From CAYYKD01 sp964471825 (GTDB lineage: Bacteria > Spirochaetota > GWE2-31-10 > CAYYKD01), in the NCBI GenBank assembly GCA_964471825.1, contig CAYYKD010000005.1, positions 65,281 to 129,280 of the forward strand: 64,000 bases of DNA, in the 5' to 3' direction. The notes below the pieces were generated by a model. That model was not told where the DNA came from and searched no databases. It worked only from the letters and a program-made list of their open reading frames with translations. The position numbers and the translations under genes were made by a program. This document shows, in pieces, positions 16,750 to 26,033 of this stretch; position 1 is the first letter of the stretch; every line of letters starts with the position of its first letter.

Positions 16750-18012
16750 CTATTTAATCTTATTGAAAACTTTTTCATCGGTTCGTATATATAGCGGATA
16801 GTTAATCATAGGCCTGTGTTCGTACAGGGAGCCAACATGAAAAGCCTTCCCATTTACTCCAAGCTTACCTATTACTGCACCATAGTTATGACCGACAAAT
16901 GGTCTGTTGCCTGTCGGATCAAGATCTGTAGAGCTTACACCAGATGGGGTAAAATATATATAGTAATTTGAATTTGCCTGTTTTATACCCATATTTCCTA
17001 TAAAAGACTTTATTAGAAATTTATCTTCAAAAAAACGCTCTATTTGACCAATATTTGAATCTATTGTATCACTAAGAAATGAAAATGTCTGTTTATTTTT
17101 TGAATCATAGCTCCAAGTCAGATATCCTACAAATATCCTTGAATCATCAGCCAACTCAACATCACCTATATCAAATTTCAGAATAGTGTTGACCGTTATC
17201 TTATTAAACACAAGAAAACTCTCTTTAAGAAGGTTTCTCTGCCCATTGAATTCAAAGAATAGCGGCATTAAATTTGTGTGTTTATTCGAGACATTGTCAC
17301 TCTGAATATTAGTTAACACTATCTCGGTCTCTTTTTCGACCAGTCTCTTAGACTTTAGAGCTGATACAATAATAGTAAAATCCTCCAACGGATTAAGCTG
17401 AAGTCCCGTATCATACCAATCCCGTCCAAAATCTGATACCTTTGCCTCGCCCTCTACAGTCGCTCCGCTATTATAGATCACCTTATAGAATAGCTTACCG
17501 GCAAATTCCTCTTCGCCTTTTTGAAGCTTTAATGCAGGCGGAAGATTCAACCCAAGTCTAAATGTCGGTATACTAGGCTCCCCTACTTTTATTACAGAGG
17601 TATATTCTTTGTAATCATCTTCATCATAGGCTCTTATAATAACCTTATAATACCCCGGTATGAAAATAGTCAAAATTGCATTTACAGGATTCTTTAACAC
17701 ATCCAGATAATAACCTTTATTATCGTCTGTTAGTCCTCTCAATAAATTATCTGCGGTGTTATCTGAGATGCCATCAACATCAAGTGTTAATTTCTCTATC
17801 TCCCAGTCATATGAAATGAATCGGGCGGAGTTTTTATCACCAATATCAGCTGACAGGTATATATCAATCTGATCAGGCTTTTCCTTCGGGACTGCACCGG
17901 ATGCATCCGAAAAATTTATACCATTAATCACTATCGGATCAAGTTTAGCATTCTCCTCTGAGGAGCACGAAATAATTATAAAAATTAAAAAAAGATAAAT
18001 AAGTGTTTTCAT
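16750..18012 (-). CDS. Lipoprotein of unknown function, 420 aa
   Basis: The signal peptide ends in lipobox IIISC (Cys16), followed by a Ser/Glu linker. The body contains a PKD-like stretch near 40-145 (SYDWEIEKLTLDV, then YYKVIIRAYDEDDYKEY), the kind of beta sandwich found in surface proteins. The rest is beta-rich with no family I recognise, ending in GHNYGAVIGKLG and a Tyr-rich tail. It stands alone between a convergent transducer gene and an upstream radical SAM gene on the same strand. Probably an outer-membrane or periplasm-facing lipoprotein; role unknown. Confidence 0.7.
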   Translation of the reverse strand: MKTLIYLFLIFIIISCSSEENAKLDPIVINGINFSDASGAVPKEKPDQIDIYLSADIGDKNSARFISYDWEIEKLTLDVDGISDNTADNLLRGLTDDNKGYYLDVLKNPVNAILTIFIPGYYKVIIRAYDEDDYKEYTSVIKVGEPSIPTFRLGLNLPPALKLQKGEEEFAGKLFYKVIYNSGATVEGEAKVSDFGRDWYDTGLQLNPLEDFTIIVSALKSKRLVEKETEIVLTNIQSDNVSNKHTNLMPLFFEFNGQRNLLKESFLVFNKITVNTILKFDIGDVELADDSRIFVGYLTWSYDSKNKQTFSFLSDTIDSNIGQIERFFEDKFLIKSFIGNMGIKQANSNYYIYFTPSGVSSTDLDPTGNRPFVGHNYGAVIGKLGVNGKAFHVGSLYEHRPMINYPLYIRTDEKVFNKIK

Positions 18013-18110
18013 AAAATATTCTTAAGTACAATTATATCATCAACTTTCAAAAAAGTCAAAATATATTTTTTAAATATAAAGAAGAAGCCTTTAAATATCA
18101 AGAAGCAAAA

Positions 18111-18135
18111 AGGCTCTTACAAAAATAAATTTTAG
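18111..18135. repeat. Solo end remnant of a GAGGCTCTT-type element
   Basis: AGGCTCTTACAAAAATAAA and the following TTTT match the left end of the 235-bp element (49195 onward) at 22 of 23 positions, with no matching right end nearby. With AGCCTTT just upstream (18086-18094) it also forms a loose hairpin that could stop leftward transcription. Confidence 0.45.
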
Positions 18136-18199
18136 TTCCTGTAAAAATCAACCTCGAATCTATGTAATAACTTCATTATATTTGCGGATATCTACCCTA

Positions 18200-19513
18200 C
18201 TATTTTTCTATCGGAAGAGTCAGGGCAAATTTCTGTTTATACTCATCTGTTGTGTCATAGTGCAGCGTAGCCTCTTCAGGTGGAAGAGGGTTTGCCTCAA
18301 AGAAATCTTTCCATAGCTTTAAATAAGCAGTTTCCATTTGATCAGCCGTCATATTCTTTGGTTTAAATACTGCATGGGCACTATTATAGAGATCATAGTT
18401 TCTATGAAGAAGCCTGTCCTCTGCAACCACCTGATCATAGAATACAGTTCCGGGGTATGGGGTTATAAGATAGAATTCGGCCAGACTTATCTGATGTCTT
18501 GCAAGATAATCAAATGTCCTTGGAAACACAGAGAGATCATCTCTATCTGAACCAAGCATAACAGAGATAAAAATCTTTATCCCCGCATCCTTTACCTTAT
18601 TTATGATCTCATCTGCTCTTCTTGTCCGCCCCTGTGAAATCGCCTTAACAGAAACCGGATCAAAACCGGTTACCATGTAAATCTGGCTAACTCCGGCATC
18701 TTTTGCTCTTTTTAGAGCAACCGGATCATCATTAAGGATCATAGATGATGACAGGATTATATCCTTATTCATGCCCTTCATTGCATCAAAAAATCTTTCC
18801 GCATCCTTCTGAAATGAGGGAGAGGTTAGAAGCAGGGTGTCATCGGTAATAAATATCTGTTTAGTATTACAATTCTGAACTTCCTCAAGTATGCTGTCAA
18901 GCGGTCTTGGTCTCACAACCCTTCCATGTGCAGTTGGACACGAACAGGTTACGCATCTATAGTCACACCCTCTAAACACTTGAAGGTAAAAAATATCCCA
19001 CTCATATCCCTTTTTATTGGCATATATAGATCTATCCGGTTGAATGTACTTATTTATATCATAGAACTCTGTCTGTCTATAGAATTGTTTTAATTTATTA
19101 TTCTTTGCATCTTCAAGTACCTGGTAAAGTGACGACTCAACCTCACCAATAACAACCGAGGTGAAGTGTAGTGCTGTCTCTTCAGGAATACATGAAGGAT
19201 GAATACCACCGGCAACAACTTTTATCCCTCGCTTCTTAAACTCATCACCTATATTATAGGCCGCATTTGCCTGTGGAGTAAAACAATTCACAAGTACCAA
19301 ATCAAAATGGGAGTCAAACGGCACATCTTCTATATTTTGATCAATAAATGTTACAGTATGTTCATTTCTATCTAACATTGCTGAGATAATAGGAATACCA
19401 AGTGAAGGTGGTGCTTTGAAATTTGCTGTAATAGGATGATTAAGTATATCAAAGAGTTTTTTATTCGTTTCTAGGTATTTTTTAAATCTCGGATAGATAA
19501 GAAGAATATTCAT
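18200..19513 (-). CDS. B12-binding radical SAM protein
   Basis: A 437-aa enzyme. The N-terminal Rossmann-like domain (about 1-140) is a cobalamin-binding-like domain (ILLIYPRF, then VNCFTPQANAAYNIGDEFK and VVAGGIHPSC). The radical SAM core follows with the 4Fe-4S motif CDYRCVTC near residue 183 and FITDDTLLL. The C-terminal part has LITPYPGTVFYDQV, the motif of DUF4070-like tails seen in BchE and HpnJ/HpnR-type enzymes. Such proteins do methyl transfer or cyclisation on lipids and pigments; the substrate is unknown. The UbiA-type and epimerase genes upstream on the same strand hint at envelope lipid chemistry. Confidence 0.85.
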   Translation of the reverse strand: MNILLIYPRFKKYLETNKKLFDILNHPITANFKAPPSLGIPIISAMLDRNEHTVTFIDQNIEDVPFDSHFDLVLVNCFTPQANAAYNIGDEFKKRGIKVVAGGIHPSCIPEETALHFTSVVIGEVESSLYQVLEDAKNNKLKQFYRQTEFYDINKYIQPDRSIYANKKGYEWDIFYLQVFRGCDYRCVTCSCPTAHGRVVRPRPLDSILEEVQNCNTKQIFITDDTLLLTSPSFQKDAERFFDAMKGMNKDIILSSSMILNDDPVALKRAKDAGVSQIYMVTGFDPVSVKAISQGRTRRADEIINKVKDAGIKIFISVMLGSDRDDLSVFPRTFDYLARHQISLAEFYLITPYPGTVFYDQVVAEDRLLHRNYDLYNSAHAVFKPKNMTADQMETAYLKLWKDFFEANPLPPEEATLHYDTTDEYKQKFALTLPIEK

Positions 19514-19689
19514 TACATGAACCCCTGTTTTGCTTGTTTACTTTATATTATTAATTTCATCAATTGATTATCAGTCCAAAATAGATAAAAATAATTTTGA
19601 AGTTTATAAACTCTTTTATTAAAAATGTCAATCTTTATTTATTTTTATTAGATTTTCATTAAAAATTCAAATATTTGGTGTTAATTAAA

Positions 19690-19699
19690 NNNNNNNNNN
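19690..19699. other. Scaffold gap (10 N)
   Basis: Ten N between the radical SAM gene and the UbiA-type gene. The real distance, and any short gene here, is unknown. The UbiA-type stop codon lies just outside the gap. Confidence 0.95.
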
Positions 19700-19703
19700 G
19701 AAT

Positions 19704-20630
19704 TCAGAGTTTAATCAGATATGAAAAAAGTTTAAAGTCAAAATATTGATTGTTAAAGAAATCTTTAAAATATACAAGAATAAACACAGTTACCAAATAA
19801 AGTACAACAGATATTATAATCCCGGGGTCTGTTGCTACCAATTCCTCTGGATTACCGCCCTTTTCCCTGCTATAGATAAGCATTAAATATCGAAACAACC
19901 CAAAAAGAACAAAGGGAAGTGTTAGAAGGAGGTTTTCACTGTGAATTTTATCAATTACCGCCGGATCCATCGCCCATATAGCATAACTAATTATCGTTAT
20001 TGCCATCGAGATGCAGATCATAATATCAAGAAATTCCTTATTGTAGTCCTTAAGACGCTCTCTATGATGATGAAAGTTGACGCCAAGCACTAATATTTCA
20101 TGCCTTCTCTTAGAGAAACCAAATATGAGGCTTATTGAAAATGTAGTCAAAAGCATCCAGTTACTAAGGGGAACATCAATAGCGATAGACCCGATCAATA
20201 CTCTTAGACAAAACCCGATAGCTATTACAAAGACATCAAGAATTATAACCTTCTTAAGAAAAAAAGAATATAGAATATTCATCACAAGGTAGGATAGTAC
20301 AATTATAGTTGCATTGAATTTCAGAAAAAAAGACAAAAACAAACCTATCACAAAAAAAACAAAACCTATTGAGAAACCTATCTTTTTATTTATTCGTCCT
20401 GATGCTATTGGTCTGAGAGATTTAACAGGGTGTTTTGCATCATTACCGGCGTCTATTAAATCATTAATAATATAGACAAACACAGAGATGCAGATGAAAC
20501 TAAAAAATGCAACGATCTCATTGATGATCTTCTCAACCTGAAGAAGCTGCAGAGAGAATACAAGTGGGGCAAAAATAAAGATATTTTTTATCCAATGTTT
20601 AATTTTTACAAGCTCAAGAAATGTTTTCAA
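19704..20630 (-). CDS. UbiA-type membrane prenyltransferase, DPPR synthase-like
   Basis: A polytopic membrane protein of 308 aa with about eight to nine helices. The first Asp-rich motif is NDLIDAGNDAKHPVKSLRPIASG, near 57-79, which fits decaprenyl-phosphate phosphoribosyltransferase (DPPR synthase) better than quinone or heme enzymes; KRRHE (near 174) also fits that group. These enzymes move 5-phosphoribose from PRPP to polyprenyl phosphate to start polyprenyl-phosphate pentose donors. The epimerase gene lies just upstream, as often seen for this pathway. Specificity is inferred from motifs. Confidence 0.85.
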   Translation of the reverse strand: MKTFLELVKIKHWIKNIFIFAPLVFSLQLLQVEKIINEIVAFFSFICISVFVYIINDLIDAGNDAKHPVKSLRPIASGRINKKIGFSIGFVFFVIGLFLSFFLKFNATIIVLSYLVMNILYSFFLKKVIILDVFVIAIGFCLRVLIGSIAIDVPLSNWMLLTTFSISLIFGFSKRRHEILVLGVNFHHHRERLKDYNKEFLDIMICISMAITIISYAIWAMDPAVIDKIHSENLLLTLPFVLFGLFRYLMLIYSREKGGNPEELVATDPGIIISVVLYLVTVFILVYFKDFFNNQYFDFKLFSYLIKL

Positions 20631-20683
20631 TTGTTACTTACCATCCATAAATATAATTAATCAAATAATACAGAATATCTTAA

Positions 20684-20775
20684 TTGATAGACACCTTAAA
20701 TTGATAGATCCCTAAAATTGACAGACACCTTAAATTGACAAATACCTAAAAACTAGAACTTAAACTAGAATTTAA
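20684..20775. repeat. Four tandem 17-bp repeats plus two tandem 12-bp repeats
   Basis: Four head-to-tail copies of ttgatagacaccttaaa with small differences occupy 20684-20700, 20701-20717, 20718-20734 and 20735-20751. Two copies of a 12-bp unit (actagaacttaa and actagaatttaa) follow directly at 20752-20775. The second set reaches the 3' end of the epimerase gene and includes its stop codon. The array fills most of the space between the epimerase and the UbiA-type gene. Confidence 0.88.
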
Positions 20776-21815
20776 AAAAAGAACTTAAATAAACTTAAGA
20801 TCCCCTGTTTCCATGGTACCCTGTGAGAAACTCCACTGGTCTGTTTAAACTTTGATAGGTTGTCAATATACCATCTATAGTTTCTAATAAGTGCATCTTT
20901 ATTGGAGTAGACAGGCTTCCAGTTAAGTGTTCTAAGGGCTTTATCGATTGACACAAATGAGTCCTTAGAAGCAGTCTCATAGACCCATTTATAGAGAGGG
21001 GACAGCTTAAAGAACTCTAAAATCCTAAGTACAATTATAACAGGTGCAGCAGGAAATGTTGATATCTTTTTATTAAATCCGGCATAGTCAAGTACAGCCT
21101 GATAATCTTCCTTCATTGTCGTAAAGTCCATAGCACCTATATTGAATGTATCATTTACACTCTCACTATCATTAGTGATACAACAATGAATTGCCGCACA
21201 GAGATCTTCTACATCGAGAAACTGGTACCTGTTTTTTCCGTTACCTATCATTGGAAAACCTTTGCCATCCTTAGCCCAGTCATAGAATAGAGCAAAAACA
21301 CCAAGTCTTTCCGGTCCGATAAATGATTTTGGTCGTAATATTGGAATACAGATCCCCTTCGCTCTAAATTGTACGCACAACTCCTCTGCCTTGATCTTTG
21401 CAACTCCATATGGACCAACTCCGTCAAGCTTATCATCCTCCATAAGCGGATGATGATCCGGGATTCCATAGACAGCGGTAGATGATATATGTACAAATCT
21501 TTTAACACCATTTTCATAGGCAGCATCAAGGAGGTTCTGAGTTCCATCAATATCCGTTGTTAGGATATCCTCCTTCTTGTAGAGAGGCAGGGCAGCCGCT
21601 GTATGAATTACTATATCAACACCCTTCATGGATTTCTTTACAACTTCAATGTCTCTTATGTCAGCCCTTATTGTCTGTATTTTTATTTTTTCAGGATAGT
21701 CAAATGTTGAAATATCAAAGGAAATAATATTACTGTAACCTTTATTTAATAAATACCTGATTAGATTTATTCCTAAAAAACCAGCTCCACCTGTAATGAG
21801 TATTCTATCCTGCAT
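20772..21815 (-). CDS. NAD-dependent epimerase/dehydratase (extended SDR)
   Basis: A 347-aa enzyme with a Rossmann NAD-binding motif at the start (TGGAGFLG, about 8-15) and the catalytic YxxxK in GPYGVAK, with the Ser of SSTAVYG. Extended SDRs epimerise or dehydrate nucleotide sugars, or oxidise steroid-like alcohols; the LRPKSFIGPERLG segment suits sugar- and hydroxysteroid-type members. The start chosen is ATG at 21815 behind GGGAAG; a TTG at 21827 overlaps that site. The UbiA-type gene lies downstream, so a role in a polyprenyl-phosphate sugar pathway is plausible. Confidence 0.85.
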   Translation of the reverse strand: MQDRILITGGAGFLGINLIRYLLNKGYSNIISFDISTFDYPEKIKIQTIRADIRDIEVVKKSMKGVDIVIHTAAALPLYKKEDILTTDIDGTQNLLDAAYENGVKRFVHISSTAVYGIPDHHPLMEDDKLDGVGPYGVAKIKAEELCVQFRAKGICIPILRPKSFIGPERLGVFALFYDWAKDGKGFPMIGNGKNRYQFLDVEDLCAAIHCCITNDSESVNDTFNIGAMDFTTMKEDYQAVLDYAGFNKKISTFPAAPVIIVLRILEFFKLSPLYKWVYETASKDSFVSIDKALRTLNWKPVYSNKDALIRNYRWYIDNLSKFKQTSGVSHRVPWKQGILSLFKFFF

Positions 21816-21984
21816 CTGACTTCCCAATAATTACAAAAATTTTAAAAGAATATATGATAAAGATATCATTATGTCAATATAAGTTGCTCTTCTAGTAGAA
21901 ATTACCCGCCCAAAAAGATAATTCACATCTTTAGAGGTCCTTACCGCACATACTTATAATTTTCAGAAATTACCAACAACAGTT

Positions 21985-22126
21985 GAGGCCCTTTCAAAAC
22001 TCGATATTTTTTACTAGATCAAGGAGTGATGAGTCTAAAGCCCGGAGTTTACTTTGCGTAAATGAGGACTTTAGGCGAAGAACGACAAAGAGATAGAAAA
22101 TAAAGAGCGAGTTTTGAAAGAGCCTC
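21985..22126. repeat. 142-bp palindromic repeat element, copy B (MITE-like)
   Basis: It is the reverse complement of copy A at 474-615 with one base difference (GAGGCC instead of GAGGCT at the left end). A perfect 4-bp direct repeat, AGTT, flanks it on both sides, as expected for a target-site duplication. It lies in the divergent region between the epimerase and the cyclase gene. Confidence 0.9.
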
Positions 22127-22197
22127 AGTTAATTAAACATTATTTTAAGCAATCCGGATTATTCTAGTTCATAACCGCTGCAGAGTTAGTTTATCTG

Positions 22198-22241
22198 CAA
22201 ATATTCAGCAAATATTCAGCAAATATTCAGCTAATATTTTA
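22198..22241. repeat. Tandem 11-bp repeats upstream of the cyclase gene
   Basis: The unit caaatattcag occurs three times exactly (22198-22208, 22209-22219, 22220-22230), followed by a decayed copy. A period close to one helical turn and the place upstream of a promoter would let repeated sites face the same side of the DNA. Confidence 0.75.
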
Positions 22242-22382
22242 TAGTAGTATTAGGTAATTAATATCATATAAAATTACATTGATAATTATATAGTTGATTT
22301 AATGAGCAAGTCTAAGAGGGACACCCTATGCCTGTCTAATTCTTTTTTAATTAACCCACCAGCTGATGTCTAACTTTTTTTA

Positions 22383-22411
22383 TTGTCAAAACTCTAACCT
22401 ACACCTTATAT
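22383..22411 (+). promoter_or_regulatory. Candidate sigma-70 promoter of the cyclase gene
   Basis: TTGTCA (22383-22388), a 17-bp spacer and TTATAT (22406-22411) give a leader of roughly 85 nt to the ATG at 22503. This is one of several possible AT-rich matches. Confidence 0.4.
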
Positions 22412-22502
22412 TCATATTTTTTAAAAAAAGGTTTTATTTTTTTTCTTTATTATCGTATAAGTAAGATGTATAATTATTATGTATTTGTTTTAGGAGATAT
22501 TT

Positions 22503-25265
22503 ATGGATAAAAAAAAGCTACTTAAAAAGATGATAACGCCTATTATTTCCCTAGCCGTTTTTGTTATATTTATTTTAATCTCAGATGTGCTGTTATCAAA
22601 TATATATAAAATAAGTTACTACAAGGTATCCAGTATTGACGAGCTTAGAAACCTAAAAAATAAACCGGGTAAAAATCTATTTGATGAACTTGAATCTAAA
22701 TCACTGGATACATTTATGATGATTAGAACATCATTTAGTAAATCCAGATCAGGTGAAAGCTATACCAAGAGAACTCTCTCACCTCTTGTCAGCGAAGATA
22801 TATGTATTGTTGCTATTGATGAAAATTCTCTTTTTAAAATTGGCAGATGGCCATTCAAAAGATTTGTCCATGGCGAATTAGCAGATTATTTTACACGACA
22901 GAAACATAGGGAGAATACACTCTTTTATGATATTTTCTTTGTTGAACCCGATCTATACAACCCTGAATATGATGCTTCATTCATAGATTCTATGAAAAAC
23001 AATGGGCGAGTTGTTGTAGACTTCATTGCAAGAGACACAATCTATAAGGACAGGGAAGAGGAAACTGATCTAAAAAACCGCGTTAGATTTATGGAAGAGA
23101 AATTCGGTACACTTAAAAATGTATCAGGAAATTTTAACAGAGTAAAAGAGTTTACCGCTCTGACACTCCCTTTAAAACCCTATCAGGATTCTATTGTTAA
23201 TATGGGTTATGCAAATACTGTCGAGGATTCTGATAAAATTGTAAGACGCTACCCGCTTGTTTCAAGATACAGAGAGTGGAATGAAAAATTATTTAAAGAT
23301 ATACAGGTTAATTCATACCATGATATATTTGGCGTAAGAGTTTTCTCCATAGATAGTTATGGTGACAATCACTACATCTTGAAACCTGACACTATCATTC
23401 TAATGGATCAATCAGCGACTCCTGTAAACAAAAGAACACCTTTAACAAAAGAACATCTGGACTTAATGAAAAACCAGATAGATAAATATAGTGCAGAATT
23501 TATGCTTGATATTATGAAATTGCGAGGTCGAATAGACGCATTAAATCTAAAAGCAATTCAAGAGATGAATAAACATCTTACATCGTCTGCCCTATCAGAT
23601 GATGACAAGATTCAATTTAAAGAAGCTATTGAATCTATTAGTTCTAAAAAGAATTTTGATATGTACGGTTTTATTAATGATATTATTATTGCAATAGAAC
23701 CATTTGCTAAGTCTGATGAGATATGGAACAAGGAACTAAAATTCTATAAAAAACTCCTTGGAAGTGTTATAAGAATAGATAACAGAGCCGTTGAAATTAA
23801 GGTAAATAATACAACGAATAAGTACAACCTCTATTCTATGGCTTATCATGACATTAAACCTGAATTTGAAGTAATTGTTACAGAAAACCACTATTTTATC
23901 AAGTCTATTCCTCTAGCTTTAATGACGAGATATTTTCATATTGACAACGATAATGTTGAGGTCATCCTAGGAAAGTCTATTAAATTGCATAAGCCGTTGG
24001 TAATCAATCCAAAAACCAATAAACTAGAGAAACCGATTATAAAAGGAAAACCTGCTGACAGCATTATTATACCTCTTGATAACTTCAGTAACATGCTGAT
24101 AAATTTTGCAGGTGCTAAATCAACATCAAATAGAGATAAGCGAACTACATTTGATGTATATAGTTACTCTGAATTTTTAGATCCGGACAAGCAAATACTT
24201 GTTAAAAATAAAATGATGCTTGTAGGTGCTTTTTCTCATGGAATGGCAGATGATCAATATCAATCTCCTATGAAATCAATGTTTGGAATAGAAATCATTG
24301 CAAATGCCCTTAACACTACAGTTAAGAACGATTTCATTGTCATACTTCCAAAATGGTTGTACTATATCATTCTGTTTATTATGACCCTACTAGTTGGTTA
24401 TATTGCATCTACAAAAAATATTCTGCGAGGCAGCATCTATACGGTGGCATTTCTAGCACTCTATTTTATTCTTAGCTCTGCAATTTTCTCATTATTCAAT
24501 ATTGCACTTGAGGTTCCAAGAGTTATATCAATTTCCATGCTTTCCTTAGCGGCAGTTTTTGTTTATCGAATTTTAACAGAGGAAAAACAGAAGAAACAGA
24601 TAAAAGGGATATTCTCAAAATATGTAAACTCAAGTGTTGTTGAACAGTTGATATTAAATCCACCAAAACTAGGCGGTGAAGACAAAGAATTGACAGTACA
24701 GTTTTCAGATATTAGGGGTTTCACAACGCTTTCAGAAAGGCTGACACCACAACAACTCGTTGAAGTATTAAATACATATCTGACAGCTATGACTGATATA
24801 ATTATGGAGAATGACGGAACGCTTGACAAGTATATTGGAGATGCAATTATGTGCTTCTGGGGTGCCCCTGTTGACAATCAGAACAATCCTACCGTTGCTT
24901 GCAGAGCTGCGCTATATCAGATGGATAAACTCAAAGAGATCAATCAATCACTTTCTCCTGAAACACAATTGGATATCGGAATTGGTCTAAATACAGGAAT
25001 TATGACCGTTGGAAATATGGGGTCTGAGGGACGAATGAACTACACCGTAATGGGCGATAGTGTTAATCTGGCATCAAGACTGGAAGGTATCAATAAGTTC
25101 TATGGAACGAATATTATCATAAGTGAGTTTACATATGAAAAAATAAAGAGTGATTTTTTTTGTAGAGAGCTTGATGAGATAAAAGTAAAAGGCAAACTAA
25201 AACCTGTTAAGATATACGAACTTTTAGGAGAGATAAAGGAACTTAGAGAGCATGGAATACTTTAA
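22503..25265 (+). CDS. CHASE2-domain adenylate cyclase
   Basis: A 920-aa membrane enzyme: one N-terminal helix (about 12-34), a large extracytoplasmic CHASE2-type sensor (about 60-600), three helices (about 618-698) and a C-terminal class III cyclase domain. Metal-binding Asp736 (FSDIRGF) and Asp780 (KYIGDAIM) are present, as are K776 and D852, which fit ATP selection, and N855 and R859 of the transition-state site. All key residues are intact, so it should make cAMP. The sensor is longer than usual and holds a helical charged insertion near 310-430. The gene overlaps the next lipoprotein gene by 14 bp. Confidence 0.9.
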   Translation: MDKKKLLKKMITPIISLAVFVIFILISDVLLSNIYKISYYKVSSIDELRNLKNKPGKNLFDELESKSLDTFMMIRTSFSKSRSGESYTKRTLSPLVSEDICIVAIDENSLFKIGRWPFKRFVHGELADYFTRQKHRENTLFYDIFFVEPDLYNPEYDASFIDSMKNNGRVVVDFIARDTIYKDREEETDLKNRVRFMEEKFGTLKNVSGNFNRVKEFTALTLPLKPYQDSIVNMGYANTVEDSDKIVRRYPLVSRYREWNEKLFKDIQVNSYHDIFGVRVFSIDSYGDNHYILKPDTIILMDQSATPVNKRTPLTKEHLDLMKNQIDKYSAEFMLDIMKLRGRIDALNLKAIQEMNKHLTSSALSDDDKIQFKEAIESISSKKNFDMYGFINDIIIAIEPFAKSDEIWNKELKFYKKLLGSVIRIDNRAVEIKVNNTTNKYNLYSMAYHDIKPEFEVIVTENHYFIKSIPLALMTRYFHIDNDNVEVILGKSIKLHKPLVINPKTNKLEKPIIKGKPADSIIIPLDNFSNMLINFAGAKSTSNRDKRTTFDVYSYSEFLDPDKQILVKNKMMLVGAFSHGMADDQYQSPMKSMFGIEIIANALNTTVKNDFIVILPKWLYYIILFIMTLLVGYIASTKNILRGSIYTVAFLALYFILSSAIFSLFNIALEVPRVISISMLSLAAVFVYRILTEEKQKKQIKGIFSKYVNSSVVEQLILNPPKLGGEDKELTVQFSDIRGFTTLSERLTPQQLVEVLNTYLTAMTDIIMENDGTLDKYIGDAIMCFWGAPVDNQNNPTVACRAALYQMDKLKEINQSLSPETQLDIGIGLNTGIMTVGNMGSEGRMNYTVMGDSVNLASRLEGINKFYGTNIIISEFTYEKIKSDFFCRELDEIKVKGKLKPVKIYELLGEIKELREHGIL

Positions 25266-26028
25266 AATAATACAGTATGTATTTATCATACTACTTTTTA
25301 CAACATTTTTCAACTGCGGTATTGAGGATACTATATATTATCAGGAACCGCGGCTTATACAAATCGAAGGAACTGAGTCAAATGTTGAGGTTTTTTTCTA
25401 TGGGTATAATCAGGAAAAAGATGATGATAAATTTCTATTTGTCGGATATGATATTTATTATTATTTTAATGACCCAAAGACAGCTAAAAAAGCACAGGTA
25501 AAAAATCCTCTCTATACAATCAATCGGACAGGTGAAACTCCTCTTATTAGCTTTACAGATCCGGCAAGACTTCCATCTGCACTAAGTAATGATATGTATA
25601 GATCTGTATCATTTCCGGTTACCATCCCTATGATTGAAAATATCTTGATTGAAAACAATAATAAAAATGTTAAATTTACCTTTCACAAGCTAAGCCAAAC
25701 TCTATCTACCAATCCGTTTATAGATGGTAACACGATTGTTATGGAGCAATTATTTCCAAATTATAATGACTATAATAACCTGACATGGGGTACCCTTGAT
25801 CTGAATTTTATAGGTTTCTATGATGCCGATTACTACAACTACTACCAGATAGCTGATGATAAAGAATCCCCATCTCCGGAGCTCTATAAATTTTACGATA
25901 TTAACATCTACATTGTAGCTAAGGGGTTTAACTCTAATGTTGATAGAACCCTTAATCTAACACAATCAATCCCATCCTCTACCTCTAGGATAAAATTAAG
26001 AGTAGATATGTCAACACTTACTAAATAA
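25252..26028 (+). CDS. Lipoprotein of unknown function, 258 aa
   Basis: The signal peptide ends in lipobox TFFNC (Cys22). The mature part is rich in Tyr and Asn and looks beta-stranded; no family is recognised. Near the start, VEVFFYGYNQEKDDDKFLF followed by GYDIYYYF suggests a fibronectin-like domain. It overlaps the cyclase gene by 14 bp and should be translationally coupled to it, so it may act with the extracytoplasmic CHASE2 sensor. That partnership is inference. Confidence 0.7.
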   Translation: MEYFKIIQYVFIILLFTTFFNCGIEDTIYYQEPRLIQIEGTESNVEVFFYGYNQEKDDDKFLFVGYDIYYYFNDPKTAKKAQVKNPLYTINRTGETPLISFTDPARLPSALSNDMYRSVSFPVTIPMIENILIENNNKNVKFTFHKLSQTLSTNPFIDGNTIVMEQLFPNYNDYNNLTWGTLDLNFIGFYDADYYNYYQIADDKESPSPELYKFYDINIYIVAKGFNSNVDRTLNLTQSIPSSTSRIKLRVDMSTLTK

Positions 26029-26033
26029 AACAA

